Positions 1-11,584 of a DNA stretch of 64,000 nt are shown here, piece after piece. The notes beneath the pieces are model-generated. The model was not told where the DNA came from. It ran no database searches and saw only the letters and a program-made list of their open reading frames with translations. The DNA is from Muscardinus avellanarius (lineage: Eukaryota; Chordata; Mammalia; Rodentia; Gliridae). The stretch's first letter is position 1; the number at the start of each line of letters is the position of its first letter. The position numbers and the translations under genes are program-made. The stretch spans positions 9,600,102 to 9,664,101 of the forward strand of contig OY726576.1 in the NCBI GenBank assembly GCA_963383645.1. Reading direction: 5' to 3'.

Positions 1-78
1 TTTGAACTTGTGATCCTTCTGTCTCAGCCTCTGATTAGCTGGGGTTAAGGATGTGAACCACTGCACGCTGCTTGGCTG
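1..78 (-). mobile_element. B1-dID SINE, cut by the window edge
   Basis: Minus-strand B1 half only (GATCCTTCTGTCTCAGCCTC). The ID half would lie before base 1. Confidence 0.75.
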
Positions 79-381
79 AAGCTTTTCATGTAACTCGGAC
101 TATGGTCTGAGGGTTTTTGTTCTGTTTCATTAAATACTCTCTTCTTTCCACTTTCTTCTGAAAAATCTATCTTCCAGTGACCCATTTGCTGGATATTTGA
201 CATCAAGTCTTTACCATCATTTTTACAGCATGTTGACAGAGATAAAAGGTCACATGTGTATTCACTCTGCTAATTTGGGCTAATACTACTTTAAACTTTC
301 TGTTTCAAACCCAAGTTCTGATATTTCCTGCTAATTGGCTCTCCATCTAAATAAGTGCGATAAAAAAAAAAAAAACACCAA

Positions 382-598
382 GCTGGGCATGGTGGGCCAT
401 GCTTGTAATCCCAGTACGTGGTAGGCTAAGAGGACAGGTTTGAGGCCAGCCTCAGGAACTTAGTAAGGGCCCCTGCAATTTAGCAAGATCCTGTTCCTAA
501 ATAAAAATAAAATGGAGCTGGGGGTGTAGCTCAAAGGTAGGATGTTCCTGGGTTCAATCCCTAGTACCACAAATAACAACAAAAACAAAAAACAAAAA
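382..598 (+). mobile_element. B1-dID SINE
   Basis: B1 half starts GCTGGGCATGGTGG, the ID half reads GGGGGTGTAGCTCA, and the tail is CAA-rich. Complete dimer. Confidence 0.9.
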
Positions 599-769
599 TC
601 TATGCCATCCTTGGTTCCCCCCCACCCCATGCCATAATCACATCCACCAGCAAGTCTTTGGGCTCTACATTTAAAACATATCCAGAGTCCTACCATTTTA
701 CCACAACCACCCCAAGCACTCTAGTCTCCCTCTACGAGTGCTTTTACATTCCGACCAGGGATTTTCTTT

Positions 770-968
770 TCTTTTAGAGGGGCTGGTGGTGTTCTAAGAA
801 TTGAACCCAAAGGCATTCTACTCCAGCCCTATTTTATATTTTATGTTGAAACAGAGTCTTTCTAGGTAACTTAGAGTCTAAGTTGCTGAAGCTGGACTTA
901 AACCTTCAATCCTCTTGTCTCAGCATCCCAAGTATTAGAATTAGAGCTATGCACTACCATTCCCGGTT
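770..968 (-). mobile_element. B1-dID SINE, old
   Basis: Minus-strand ID half with TTGAACCCAAAGGCATTCTA, then a B1 half ending near CATTCCCGG. Many substitutions. Confidence 0.8.
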
Positions 969-1309
969 CCTACTGGGGTTTTTCAACAGTGCAGCCAGTA
1001 TATAATCCTATTACAATATAACACACCAAATCAACCCCTTGCTTAATGGAATCCAATTGTTCTCTATGACACTCAGAATAACACTCAAATTTTCAGTGTT
1101 TACTTATTAACATTTGGGTCAATTGTTACCCCTTCCAGCCAAAATGGCCTCCTGGCGATTTCTGCCAACATTCTTGGTAAGTATATCTCAGGGGCTGCTC
1201 TCTCTTCAGACATTTACTTAACTCATTCCATTATTTTCTTTAGAGCTTTCCTCAAATAGCATCCTCTCAGTGTGGCCTGTCTAACCGACATATTTAAACT
1301 CAAAATGTA

Positions 1310-1760
1310 CTTTCTACATTAGGGTTTCATCTCTGTGACCAAAATATCTGAATAGAGCAACTTAGTGGAGAAAAGATTTACTTGGCTTATGGTTTCAGAG
1401 CTTCATCCCAATAGCTGGCTGACTTCAAGACAGAAACATCGTGGTGGCATGGTGTGTGGCAGAGGAAAGATACCACATGGCAGCTAGGAAGCAGAGAGAC
1501 AGACAGACAGACAGACACCAAGGATATTTAAAGTCCTCGAGGCTGTGGCTCAGTGACCTATCTCCTTCAGACACATCCTACCCATTGACAGTAGCCATCC
1601 AGCTAATCCATTCAAATTATGAATCCCTTTTTTGATTGATTCACTGATGTGGTTAGAACCCTGATCCAATGATCTCACCTTTGAACAATTCTTGAATTGT
1701 CAACACTTGTTTTTCTGAGTGACATTTTGTAGCCAAACCATGATAGTCCCATTCTCTAGC
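1310..1760 (-). mobile_element. MaLR-type LTR
   Basis: Reads TTAGGGTTTCATCTCTGTGA, then a GTGGAG...TTTACTTGGC block, CATGGCAG...AAGCAGAGAGA with a (GACA) expansion at about 1494-1517, and a degenerate 3' part. The order matches the copies at 11585 and 35275. Confidence 0.55.
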
Positions 1761-2165
1761 ACTTCCTAACACCTCTGTTTTATTAATCCCCAGCTCCATC
1801 ACCAACCTTATTCATTTTATTGTCAGTCTACCCAATCTTGTATATTTGGTTATATTTATACCGTTAGTGCTTAAGATAGTGTGTGATATACAGTAGATAA
1901 TTAAATATTTTTGAACAGATGAGTATTATCATGTAGATTCGGAACAAAGACTATTCAAAGAAATTTTATCCTTAGTTGTAACATATTCATTGGGAATGTT
2001 TGGATAATCTCCTGATGGCAGAAACAGAAAGGTATTTGACATCCTTCTCAAAAAATGTCAAATATTTTCACTGAACATTTTATATATGGAGGAAAATATT
2101 AAATAAGGAAGTTATATTTCCTAGAACTCTTTGTTCTTCTTTAAAAATTGTGATTTTTCTCCTTT

Positions 2166-2168
2166 TCT

Positions 2169-2237
<69 letters not shown>

Positions 2238-2240
2238 ATT
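2166..2240 (+). repeat. (TTTC)n microsatellite
   Basis: About 17 nearly perfect TTTC units. It accounts for the Leu/Ser/Phe-rich frames here, which are not genes. Confidence 0.95.
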
Positions 2241-2983
2241 CCTTCCTCAAGGTGAGGCATGTGGATTACACAGCCACGGTGTACTCAGCTGCCCAGCACC
2301 AGAAGCCAGGGTGGCAGAGGAACAAGAGGGGTGAGTGGATGGAGGGAGGATGATGCGGCTGCTGGAGCCCTTTTCTGCCTTCCCTTTCTGGAGGAAGGTG
2401 GGCTTGGGCCAACAGTAGTCCTCAATCTGACATCATGTTCATTTCTGTGCCTCAAGATTTATATTTTCTCCTTGCATTGACATTGCATGCCATCCTGAAA
2501 CACTGTCTGTCTCCAACAGAGTTCTTGTTCAGCAAATACAGAAAAGGTAAAATAGATTCCCAGGGGACAGAGGCAACAGCTGTTTTCTTTCACCATCACC
2601 AGAATCCCTGTCGCTGCTGCTTATCTGTGTGTGAGGAGACTGGAGTCCTGGTTGCCCTTTTTTTCTCTTCTTATTATATCTTTCTTTTGACTTATGAACT
2701 TTTAAACTTTTATACTGGTACTCCAGACTGGTGATATTTTTATAATATAAAAATTTAGGATGTGCAGCCTTTATCTGCCTGACACACACGCAAAATTCTA
2801 GTGTAGACTCTGGGGTAAATCTCATTTTCCATCAAAGGACATCCATAACTCTAAAACCAATTGTCCAATGTACTGACATAGTGAGAACTTACTTATAAAG
2901 TCCTTATTTATGAGTTGATGAGGAACCAGCTGAAAATTATATAGGAAAATTTGATAATATGAGAAGGTCAAAATTAGCAGTGG

Positions 2984-3186
2984 AGCTAGGCATGGTGGAC
3001 ATGCCTATAATCCCAGTACTCGGGAGGCCTACACAGGAGAATTGGTGATCTGAGGCCAGCCTCGGCAGTGTATTGAGGCTCTCAACAACTTTAAAAAATA
3101 AAATAGGGCTGGAGGTGTAGCTCAGAGGTCCTTTATTCCTGGGTTAAATTCCCAATACCACAAAACAAAACAAAACAAACAAAAGA
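2984..3186 (+). mobile_element. B1-dID SINE
   Basis: Starts GCTAGGCATGGTGG; linker AAAATAAAATA; ID half GGGCTGGAGGTGTAGCTCAG; tail of CAAAA units. Confidence 0.88.
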
Positions 3187-3245
3187 AATAGTGGAGAAGG
3201 AAGATATCATAAAATACAACAATTAAACAGTCTAAGTTTTTTTTA

Positions 3246-3318
3246 AGCAGTAGGGATTAAATCCCGGGTTTTGTGACAACTAGATAAGATCTGTACTACT
3301 GAGCTACATGCCAACCCT
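3246..3318 (-). mobile_element. ID-type SINE
   Basis: Minus strand reads GGCATGTAGCTCAGTAGTAC (box A-like) and then GGGATTTAATCCCTACTGC. No B1 half, so a monomeric tRNA-derived element. Confidence 0.65.
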
Positions 3319-3599
3319 TTTGTTTATTTTGAGGCAGGTTACAGAGTGATACATGCAATAGGAAACAAAAAAATAAACTCCTGGAGTTCATGGAAGAACA
3401 GAGGAGAGAACAATGAGTTATTCCTGAAAAATCATGGGATGGGATGGGAGGTGGATGAGCAGGGCAGTTTAGAAAAGATCACAGTTGTCTTACAATTTAA
3501 AATGATAAAGGGAGAAAAATTGCAGGGAGTAAGGAACTGCTGGAGCAAAGAGGTGCGAGGGTCCACATGGTGGATGGGTCCACCAGAGTGTAGGTGCTA

Positions 3600-3720
3600 T
3601 GTTTGTTTTGGTCATTTATGAGTTCCCAGGGCCCACTGAGGGGCTTGGCCAACTACCAGGTCTTCAGGAGATATTTACCCACTAAATAAACGAATGAGCA
3701 AATGATAAGGACAGACACTG
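3600..3720 (+). mobile_element. L2-like 3' end
   Basis: GAGTTCCCAGGGCCCACTGA, GGGGCTTGGCC and ACTAAATAAACGAATGAGC follow the order of the L2 3' terminus (GCCTGGCAC...CAATAAATGTTTGTTGAATGA). Confidence 0.4.
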
Positions 3721-4230
3721 TCTTAGGTACGTAACAGAGAATGAAAATAACCCTAAGTATGATCAGAATTGAAGTTGTTGGGTTACTTCCGGATCATTCC
3801 TATGCAAATGGGTAGGTACAGATGGAAAGAAAAGAGAAAATGCTAGGAAAGCAAGTAGGAGCTGAGTCTAGATAAGACTGTCGTGGGCTTGAACTGGACA
3901 GTAGGAAGGGGGAAGAGGGAGAAGAGTTAGGAGCTCAGGGCTCTTGGATGTTATTTGGGTGGTGGGGAGCAATTGGTGTAGAGAAAGTTAAGGACAACTT
4001 CCAGGAAATCTCACATCAGAACTTTCAAATAAGTGAGTCAGATTCTTTAAGATACAGCTACAGCGTGGAAGAAGCCCCCCTCCCTCCCGTACACACACTA
4101 GAAATCTAAAATTACAGACACTTAAGGCTGATGTGCAGTGTATAGAAAGTATTTTGGGAGAGCTCATTTATTCTGTGACAGCTACTTAAAAATGTAATAA
4201 TGTGCCATACAGAGATTTTCTGCTAAAGGC

Positions 4231-4257
4231 TTTTTTTTTTTTTTTTTTTTTTTTTTT
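4231..4257. repeat. Poly(T) tract
   Basis: 27 T in a row on the plus strand. Confidence 0.9.
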
Positions 4258-4259
4258 GC

Positions 4260-4770
4260 ATGTGTGAAATAACATTTAAAAATCCAACTGGCTCAGCCAG
4301 TTGAGAAAATTGGCAGCATCTATCAAAGAGGATTTATGAGTAGAAATTATACTTCCCAATATATACCCTACAGAAAAGCAGATGTTGGGAGCTTTACTAT
4401 TTGTAATAGCCCTAATTTGGGAACTGTCTGAATGTCCATCAACTCAATAATAGATAAATTACAGAATACTATTTGGCAAAGAGAATAAATACATCACAAC
4501 CACAGCAGAGAAGAATCTCATAAATAAAATAGTGAATAATAGAAGTCAGACCAAAAAGAATACATTGTATGGTTCCATTTATAGGTATTTTAAAATCTGG
4601 TAAAACCAATCTATAATATTAGAATCTAAAATAGTGTCTGGTTAGTACAGTAGATACATGAGGTCCTAGAGATACTCTGTTTTTCCATTTGGATGTTGGG
4701 TATATGTGCTGTATTTACTTTTCAAATATTCATTGAGATATATAGTTAGGTTCTATGCCTTTTTCTTTTC

Positions 4771-4801
<31 letters not shown>

Positions 4802-5060
4802 GCAGTACTGGGGCTTGAACCCAGGGGCATTCTACCTTTGAGCTACCCCCTAGCCCTATTTTTTAATGCTTTATTTTTTGAAACAGGATCTTATTAAGTA
4901 CTGGAGGGTCTCACTAAGTAGCTGAGGTTGGCTGTGAACCCTGATCCTCCCATCTCAGCCTCCCATGTACTAGGATTATAAGCCTGTGCCGCCAAGCCAG
5001 GCTTTCTGTGCACTTTTCTGTGTATGCTATATTTCAATATAACATTAGAAAGGTGGCTCT
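4260..5060 (+). mobile_element. Old L1 3' end interrupted by a SINE
   Basis: TTTGTAATAGCCCTAATTTGG, ATGTCCATCAACTCAATAAT and GTATGGTTCCATTTATA are typical of the L1 ORF2/3' UTR junction. After the SINE at 4757-5003 it resumes with GTGCACTTTTCTGTGTATGC and TATTTCAATATAAC, the mammalian L1M 3' end. Confidence 0.75.
4757..5003 (-). mobile_element. B1-dID SINE inserted in L1
   Basis: TTTTC-repeat tail, then minus-strand ID half (GGGCTTGAACCCAGGGGC), linker and B1 half. It splits the older L1 3' end. Confidence 0.9.
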
Positions 5061-6581
5061 GTTCTGAATAACTTAACTACACATGCAAAAAGTGGATTTT
5101 TTTCCATTTGTAAATGCTTAGGAGAATTTATTGTGTAAAGAAATAAAGTTTGAAAACAATGGTGCCTGCCGATCTTGTGTAGATAAATAAACACAGAATT
5201 CCCCCTACATGACTAAAATCCTTCAGCTTTTGATTTCAACCCACTGGATCCTTAGTGGTCCAATCCATTACTTCTCAATAGACTAAAGGAACATTCGGGG
5301 TAAAATTTCCAAAATAGATGGTGGTTCAACGTTGCGCCCGCCAAGGTGATAGGCCGCCTCACTGATACATTGCATGGAACAGGTAGCAGAGGTAGGACAA
5401 AGAGATGACGGGGGAGGGGGGACCCACAGGCGTGCCTATTTTCAATCTCATCACCTATAAGACTTAGTTTTTTCCTACAACACCAGCTCTCACCTTTCTA
5501 AAAAGCCTACTGTTCAATTTTCATCATAGATGATCAGAAAATGAAGCAGAAGATAGAGGAAGGATAGGTTAGAAACCATTTTAAATGTTTAAATGCAAAT
5601 AGGGAAGGCTTCACCTTTGTTTCCTTTGCATACTGGGGTTTCTCTGTACTAAATAATGTTGCAGACTTCATTACTTTGCTGAGATTTTCCAGAAAATGAC
5701 TGGCCTCCCAATAGCTACCCATTGGACCTATGACATCTGGTGGCAAATACAGCAATTTGCCCTTTACAATCTACACAGTGGTGCTTGCTGCAGTGTTCAA
5801 GAGGGGTATGCACACCTGCATCTCTATTCCTAAGCAGCATCCCCAAAAGAAGACAGAATATGGGATAAAGACTAGAATTGGGCAGGTTGAAGAAAACTAT
5901 TTTGACTTCAGATGTATCGACCGATTGAAAATTCAATCTGATGAATCAGTTAGCTTGCTCAAAATAACTCCATTTTTGTGGAGAGATGTACATGATCTGT
6001 CTTTTATAGTCCAAGTTAACCTTGCCAGCTGGCTCTTTAGAGCAATTCACTAAGGAGTGCTTAAAGGGCTTGAGAAATCAAATAGCCCTTGCTCTTGGTG
6101 AATGACTACTGTCTCCTTTGTCACTGGCAAAATAGGGGCAATCAAGAAAGAACGTCTACAGTTCTTCCCACTGCATGCACCGCTTGCCTCCATTTCTCTC
6201 CTGGTACTATACTTTATCTCTTCTAGATGGACGAAACACCCAGGGATCCTGTCTAAGCCCAGTGCCTCTGTGCAGTAGAAACTGATGCTTTTTTTTGGCT
6301 TAGGATCAGATGGTAAGTATTCTGGGCTTTGTGGGTTACATGGCTTATATCACAACCGCTCAGCTTTGTTGTGCAAAAGCAGGCACAGACAATATGTAAT
6401 AAATGGGCATTGCTATGTTACCAATAAAATTTTCTTTGTAAAAACAGGTACGGCCTGAACTTGGTCCTCAGGCTGTAACTTACCCTCCTGCTTTTGCCTC
6501 ATGTCTGCTTGTCTAGATCAACACTTGGTGTCCCTCTACAGAATCATTACCACCAGCATAAAAACATGGTATTATTTTTCC

Positions 6582-6801
6582 TATTTTATTTTATTTTATT
6601 TTACGGGTCTGGGGATGGAACCCAGGGGCATTTGACCTCCGAGCTACACCCCCTGCCCTATTTTTTATTCTTTATTTTGAAACCGGGTCTCACTGAGTTG
6701 CAGAGGGCCTCACTAAGTAGCTGAGGCTGTCTGCGAACCGCGATCCTCTGGTCTCAGCCTCCCGAATGCTGGGATTACAAGCGTGTGCCACCACGCCCGG
6801 C
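6582..6801 (-). mobile_element. B1-dID SINE with target-site duplication
   Basis: Full dimer of the 'GGTCTGGGGATGGAACCC' subtype. Flanked by TTATTTTTCC at 6572-6581 and 6802-6811. Confidence 0.93.
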
Positions 6802-6899
6802 TTATTTTTCCCATTTTAAAAATAACCTCTTGACTCATTTCCTGTTCCAACTATATTCTTATGTCTCTGCTGCTCTTAAATCAAATACTTCTTGAAAGT

Positions 6900-6993
6900 A
6901 TTATTATTATTGTTGTTGTTGTTGTTGTTGTTGCTATGTGGTACCAGGGATTGAACCCAGAGGCATTCTACATTTGAGCTACTCCTTGAAACC

Positions 6994-7036
<43 letters not shown>

Positions 7037-7240
7037 TTTGTGGTACTGGGGGTGGATCCCAGAGGCTTTTTACCTCTAAGCTATACTCCCAGATCTATTT
7101 TATATTTTATTTGCAAACAGGGGCTCACCAAGTTGCTGAGAGCCTCACTATGTAGCTGAGGCTGGCTTTGAAACTGTGCGATCCTTCTGTCTCAGCCTCC
7201 CAAGCACGGGGATTACAAGCGTGCGCCACCACGCCCAGCT
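6900..7240 (-). mobile_element. B1-dID SINE inserted next to an ID-half fragment
   Basis: 6935-6993 is an isolated ID half (GGGATTGAACCCAGAGGC). An ATTT array (6995-7039) follows, then a complete minus-strand dimer ending GCGCCACCACGCCCAGC. The younger element seems to have entered the linker of an older one. Confidence 0.8.
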
Positions 7241-7279
7241 TCCTTTAAACTTTAAAGACAACAAGAATAACAACAACAA

Positions 7280-7421
7280 CTTTTTGTTGTTGTTTGAAAC
7301 AGGGTATTTTAGGTTGCTGAGAGTATTGCTAAGTTGTTGAGACTGGTCTTGAACCTGTGATCCTCCTGTTTCAAACTTCCAAATATTTGAATTATAGGCA
7401 TGTACCAACATGTCTGGGTCA
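7280..7421 (-). mobile_element. B1-half fragment
   Basis: Minus-strand linker and B1 half (GAAACAGGGTATTTTAGG to ACCAACATGTCTGGG). It is probably the remainder of the older SINE split by the copy at 7040-7240. Confidence 0.7.
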
Positions 7422-7520
7422 CAAATTTTTGATGACTTCATTTGTCTCTTCCAGTATTACCAACATTCACTCCAATCATGGATTAGACTCTATGGAAGTT
7501 GCTCTAATAAGGGTACCAGT

Positions 7521-7856
7521 AAGCTGGACATGGTGACACAGTACTTGGGAAGCTGAGACAGGAGGATCAAAGATTTGAATCCAGCTTCAGAAAATTAAAG
7601 AGGCGCTCAGCAACTTAGCAAAACCATGTTTCAAAATAAATAAATAAAACACCGGGTGTGGTGGCGCATGCTTGTAATCCCCACGCTTGGGAGGCGGAGA
7701 CAGGAGGATCGCGCAGGTTCGAAGCCAGCCACACTGACTTAAGAGACCCTGTTTCCAAGTAAAAATATAAAAATAGGCCTGGGAGTGTAGCCCGGAGGTA
7801 GAAGAGTTTCCAGGAACCCTGGTACCACCAAATAAGTAAGTAAGTAAGTAAGTAAG

Positions 7857-7887
<31 letters not shown>

Positions 7888-7945
7888 AATGGGCTTGGGG
7901 GTAGCGTGGAGGTAAAATGCCCCTGTATTCGATCTCACTCATAGT
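7521..7945 (+). mobile_element. Nested pair of B1-dID SINEs
   Basis: An older dimer (B1 half 7521-7640, ID half 7890-7945) is split at its A-rich linker by a younger dimer at 7651-7888. The younger copy has the subtype tag CTTAAGAGACCCTGTTTCC and an AAGT/AAAT tail. Confidence 0.85.
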
Positions 7946-7989
7946 CCAAGGCAGAGTCCTTCAAAAGCCTGAACCATCCTATAAAAATC

Positions 7990-8490
7990 AACTTCTCTTG
8001 CCCCCTCGGCCCTTTGCTACTGACCTCTCCATCTTTTTCTCTCTGCTCCTGCTACCCTCCTCAGCTACTGCTCTTAAGTTGACCTGTGTAATAAGGGCCT
8101 TGAACCTGCTGGTCTCTCTAGGTGGAATCTTCTCTCTCCAGCGAGCCTCCTGGCTTGCTTCCTCTTCTGTTTCAAGTCTTTGCTCAAGCACCACCATCTC
8201 AAAACGACTGGACTGACCATTCTAGTTTGAGCCTTTTCCTACCACTCCCAAATCTATTTGTGTAGACATCACCATCTCTTCCTAATACAGCACATGGCTC
8301 AGTTATTTATTTCTGAGTGAAGAATGCTCACTTATTTATCTTACTGTCTACCCCTCACTAGAATGCATGTTGCACTTGAAAAAGGGTCTTGTATGTTCAG
8401 GTCACTGTTTTATCCCCAGCATCTAGAACAGAGCTTGGCACCTCATAGAAGAGCTTGATAAACTTTGTTAACTAAGTCAATGAGTTAGTG
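7990..8490 (+). mobile_element. L2 LINE 3' region
   Basis: TCAAGTCTTTGCTCAAGCACC, CTCACTAGAATGCATGTTGC, TTTTATCCCCAGCATCTAGAAC and AGAGCTTGGCACCTCATAG follow the L2 3' end in order. Well diverged, as expected for a family of this age. Confidence 0.7.
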
Positions 8491-9529
8491 AATCCATGAT
8501 CTTCATTTTCTGGGTGAAGAATGTGCACAAGTTGTCAGGGCTCTTAAAGGATCACATCCATTTGCAAGGAAAGTACAGCTGAGATTTACTTACTCTTTTC
8601 CAGCTCTCTTCATTTTACTGTATTCTGTCCCAGAGCCTCAATCTCAGGATTTGTATTATCGGGTTGAGTTTCTTCCTCTGCACAGCCCAAGCTGTGGCCT
8701 TTTTGGGAAAACATTTCATTTGCATCAGTCTTATTTTCTGCAGCAAAAGCTCAGTCCCTATTTGTCTCCTTCAGGAACAATTTCTCAATTACTTGGTTTG
8801 CATTTGTTTAATTAATGGGCTGACTGTTGAAAGATGAGTTTGTAGAACATTGTGCAGTGTTTGTGCATTTCCCGACTTTTAAATCTGCCCTACTTTAGTC
8901 ATGATTTGTCTCCCTTGTTCTTTAACTTTCAAGGTGTATGCTTAAAAATGGAGACTAGAAACACCCAACAGGTTTTATTTTATGTTATTCTGTCTCCTTT
9001 CCCTTTGTAGGGCATGAAGATGCTCTGGGTAAGAAAATCATCCAATCAGAGGCACAGAGAAGTGGCTATTATAAAATCTTTGAAAACTTCCCACAATGGC
9101 CATTAATGGAGCAGATGGCTCTCTGCTTCTTGAAAAATAGCATGTGGAGAGGCTGTATTTCTAAGGCACCCACAGGACTGACTATAGGAATGGTTTGGAA
9201 GCTAGAGAATACACAAATATGCTGAAAAATGTTGATTCTGCTCTATGTAATACAAAATAGTATTAAATGCTTTCCCCATTGTACTCGGTGGTCAGGGTCA
9301 GAGATTTCACATAAGACAATAATGTTTTTCTTAATATGAATCTAGACCAGAAACCTGTATAATGGAAGCTCCCTAGTCTTATTCAGCCCAAAGCTGTGTT
9401 TTGGTTGACTCACATGATATATGAGAAAACTGTTGCTAATATTTAACATCTTAGGCAGATTCCTCAGCTCCTTTTGGTGGAAAACACAAGGATCTGGAGA
9501 CACTGAGTCTACTCTTCCCTAAGGAAGAG

Positions 9530-9660
9530 CTTTTCATAGTGCAGTGCCCAGACCTGGAGCACAGCATCACCTTAGAATGTGTCAGAGATGCAAATGAGCT
9601 CTCCTCTCAGACCTGCTGGGGCTGGAGCCCAGCACAAAGTGTCTTGGCCTCTTGGGTGAG
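9530..9660 (+). mobile_element. MER5-like hAT-Charlie relic
   Basis: GCATCACCTTAGAATGTGTC, AGAGATGCAAAT, AGACCTGCTGGGGCTGGAGC and CCAGCA are in MER5A order. Confidence 0.6.
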
Positions 9661-10379
9661 TCTTATACAATGCGAAGTTTTGTACTCACTACTCCAAGAC
9701 AACAATTAGAAGGAGCTAAGCAAGAACTACACTAATTAGAAGGACCTATGTGGATTGTCAGGTGGCTCTCATTTCCCCCAGTTCTCTCTGTGTTTCTTCT
9801 ATGCAATGCAGTTATGAATGCACCTACACAGGTACTGTAGAAATATATGTCCACAAACCTTATGTTATCCTGTGCTGTCTCTGATGACTAGTGATTGTCC
9901 CCGTGCCTGCTTCTGTTCTAGGAGATAACAGATGAATGAAGGAAGGTGGGGAAGGATATGAAGTAGTGTACCAGCAGCCTTCATTGGTGGGAATCTTGAG
10001 GGAGACTGGACCAAGATTTGAAGATTTTAAATTTCTTCCAGACCATTGGAAAAAATCAGATATATACTGAGCTGATTTTGAATACAGAAGAATTGAGGTA
10101 AATGGAGGTAAAGGAGTTGTCTGAGTAGGTGTTCGGGACCAGGCTTTGCACTGAAATATAAGGGGCAAGGGCCAAGATAAAACTCACAGTGGTGAGTAGA
10201 GATAGTGCCCCGAGTGAGGCTAGTGACTGGCACTGTGGGTTTTTTCAAGGGAAACCCCATTATATAGATAACTGGGGAGCCATCTAGCACGTGCAAGTGA
10301 GTTCCAAAAGGATTATCTTTTCCAGGTTTTACCTCTATTCTCTTTCATCAGACCACGAGGCACCATATTACCCTACAGC

Positions 10380-10380
<1 letters not shown>

Positions 10381-10428
<48 letters not shown>
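10381..10428. repeat. (CA)n microsatellite
   Basis: About 24 uninterrupted CA dinucleotides. Confidence 0.97.
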
Positions 10429-10429
<1 letters not shown>

Positions 10430-11082
10430 CTGTTTCCATTTATTTTGCTGATACCTCCAATTTGACATAAATCATGCAGCCACAAGTGGAGGACTATTGG
10501 AAACCAAGGGTAGGGGGGTAAAAGGAAGGATGGCAACACTCAACACCTCTCCCTGCAGCTCTGTAGAGAAGTCAGCACATCCCAGGCAGTGGACAGAATG
10601 CACCTCAGAGAGGTAGCGAAGACAGTGTGACCCCTGGTTCTCAGGGGAGTGGGCTGTGCAGAGAATTGTGTGACTCAGAGAGGAAATGTGAAACAAACCA
10701 CTTATTTCCCAGACACATTCAAGGGAGGCACCCTTGAGAAAGCAGAGGAGGCTGACTGTTCTGGAAACGCCGGCGAATCATGCCATGCAACAAAAGTATG
10801 AGTGTTGCTTACTTGCAAGGGATACCATCTTCCTAGTCTAATTATAGAGGGTGAAGTTGAAAGAGTTTCCTCCCCATGTCTGTCTTAAATGATTCACTCG
10901 ACTTTATGAACAAAGGAAATGTTTAATTCTAAGTGATTCAGGTAACAACAACAACAATAACAAAATCATGCAAATCTGGAATCGTCTCTTTGGAAAAGTT
11001 TAAGTCCTCATTCTATTTTATCTAATTGATCCAAGGGATTTCTCAGAAATCTATGATATTACTGGGATTGAGAAACTTCCTT

Positions 11083-11085
<3 letters not shown>

Positions 11086-11119
<34 letters not shown>

Positions 11120-11298
11120 GTGGTACTGGAGTTCCTGGAAGCCCTTCTACCTCCGGGCTACACTCCCAGACCTATTTTATACTTTTTCTTTGGAAACAGG
11201 GTCTCTTAAGCCAGCACGGCTGGCTTCAAACCTGCGAGATCCTCCTGTCTCCTCCTCCCAAGTGCGGGGATTACAAGCGTGTGCCACCACGCCTGGCC
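11086..11298 (-). mobile_element. B1-dID SINE
   Basis: 32-T tail, then GTGGTACTGGAGTTCCTGG (subtype with the inserted GTTCCTGGAAGCC), GGTCTCTTAAGCCAGC, and a B1 half ending ACCACGCCTGGCC. Confidence 0.93.
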
Positions 11299-11343
11299 TT
11301 TCCACCTTTATACGCTTTTTGTTCCTGTTTCATTCTTGCACAG

Positions 11344-11520
11344 TGATCCATCTGATATATAATATGTTCACAACTTAATTGTGAGTTATCTGTTTAATTT
11401 TTCTAGAACGTGACTCTCAGAGAAAATGGACTTTTTTAGTGCTGTTTCCCTAACACTGGAATTGTGGCTGGCTCAGAGAAAGCACCCAGCCAACCATGTG
11501 GATTGAATGAATAAAACATG
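11344..11520 (+). mobile_element. L2-like 3' end
   Basis: TTTCCCTAACACTGGAATTG, GTGGCTGGCTCAGAGAAAGC and GATTGAATGAATAAA follow the L2 terminus. Confidence 0.45.
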
Positions 11521-11584
11521 AGCTGAAATCAATTTGTAAAGGACTTGTTCTAAAGACATTCAACTTTCAGAGAAGCTCAGGCAT

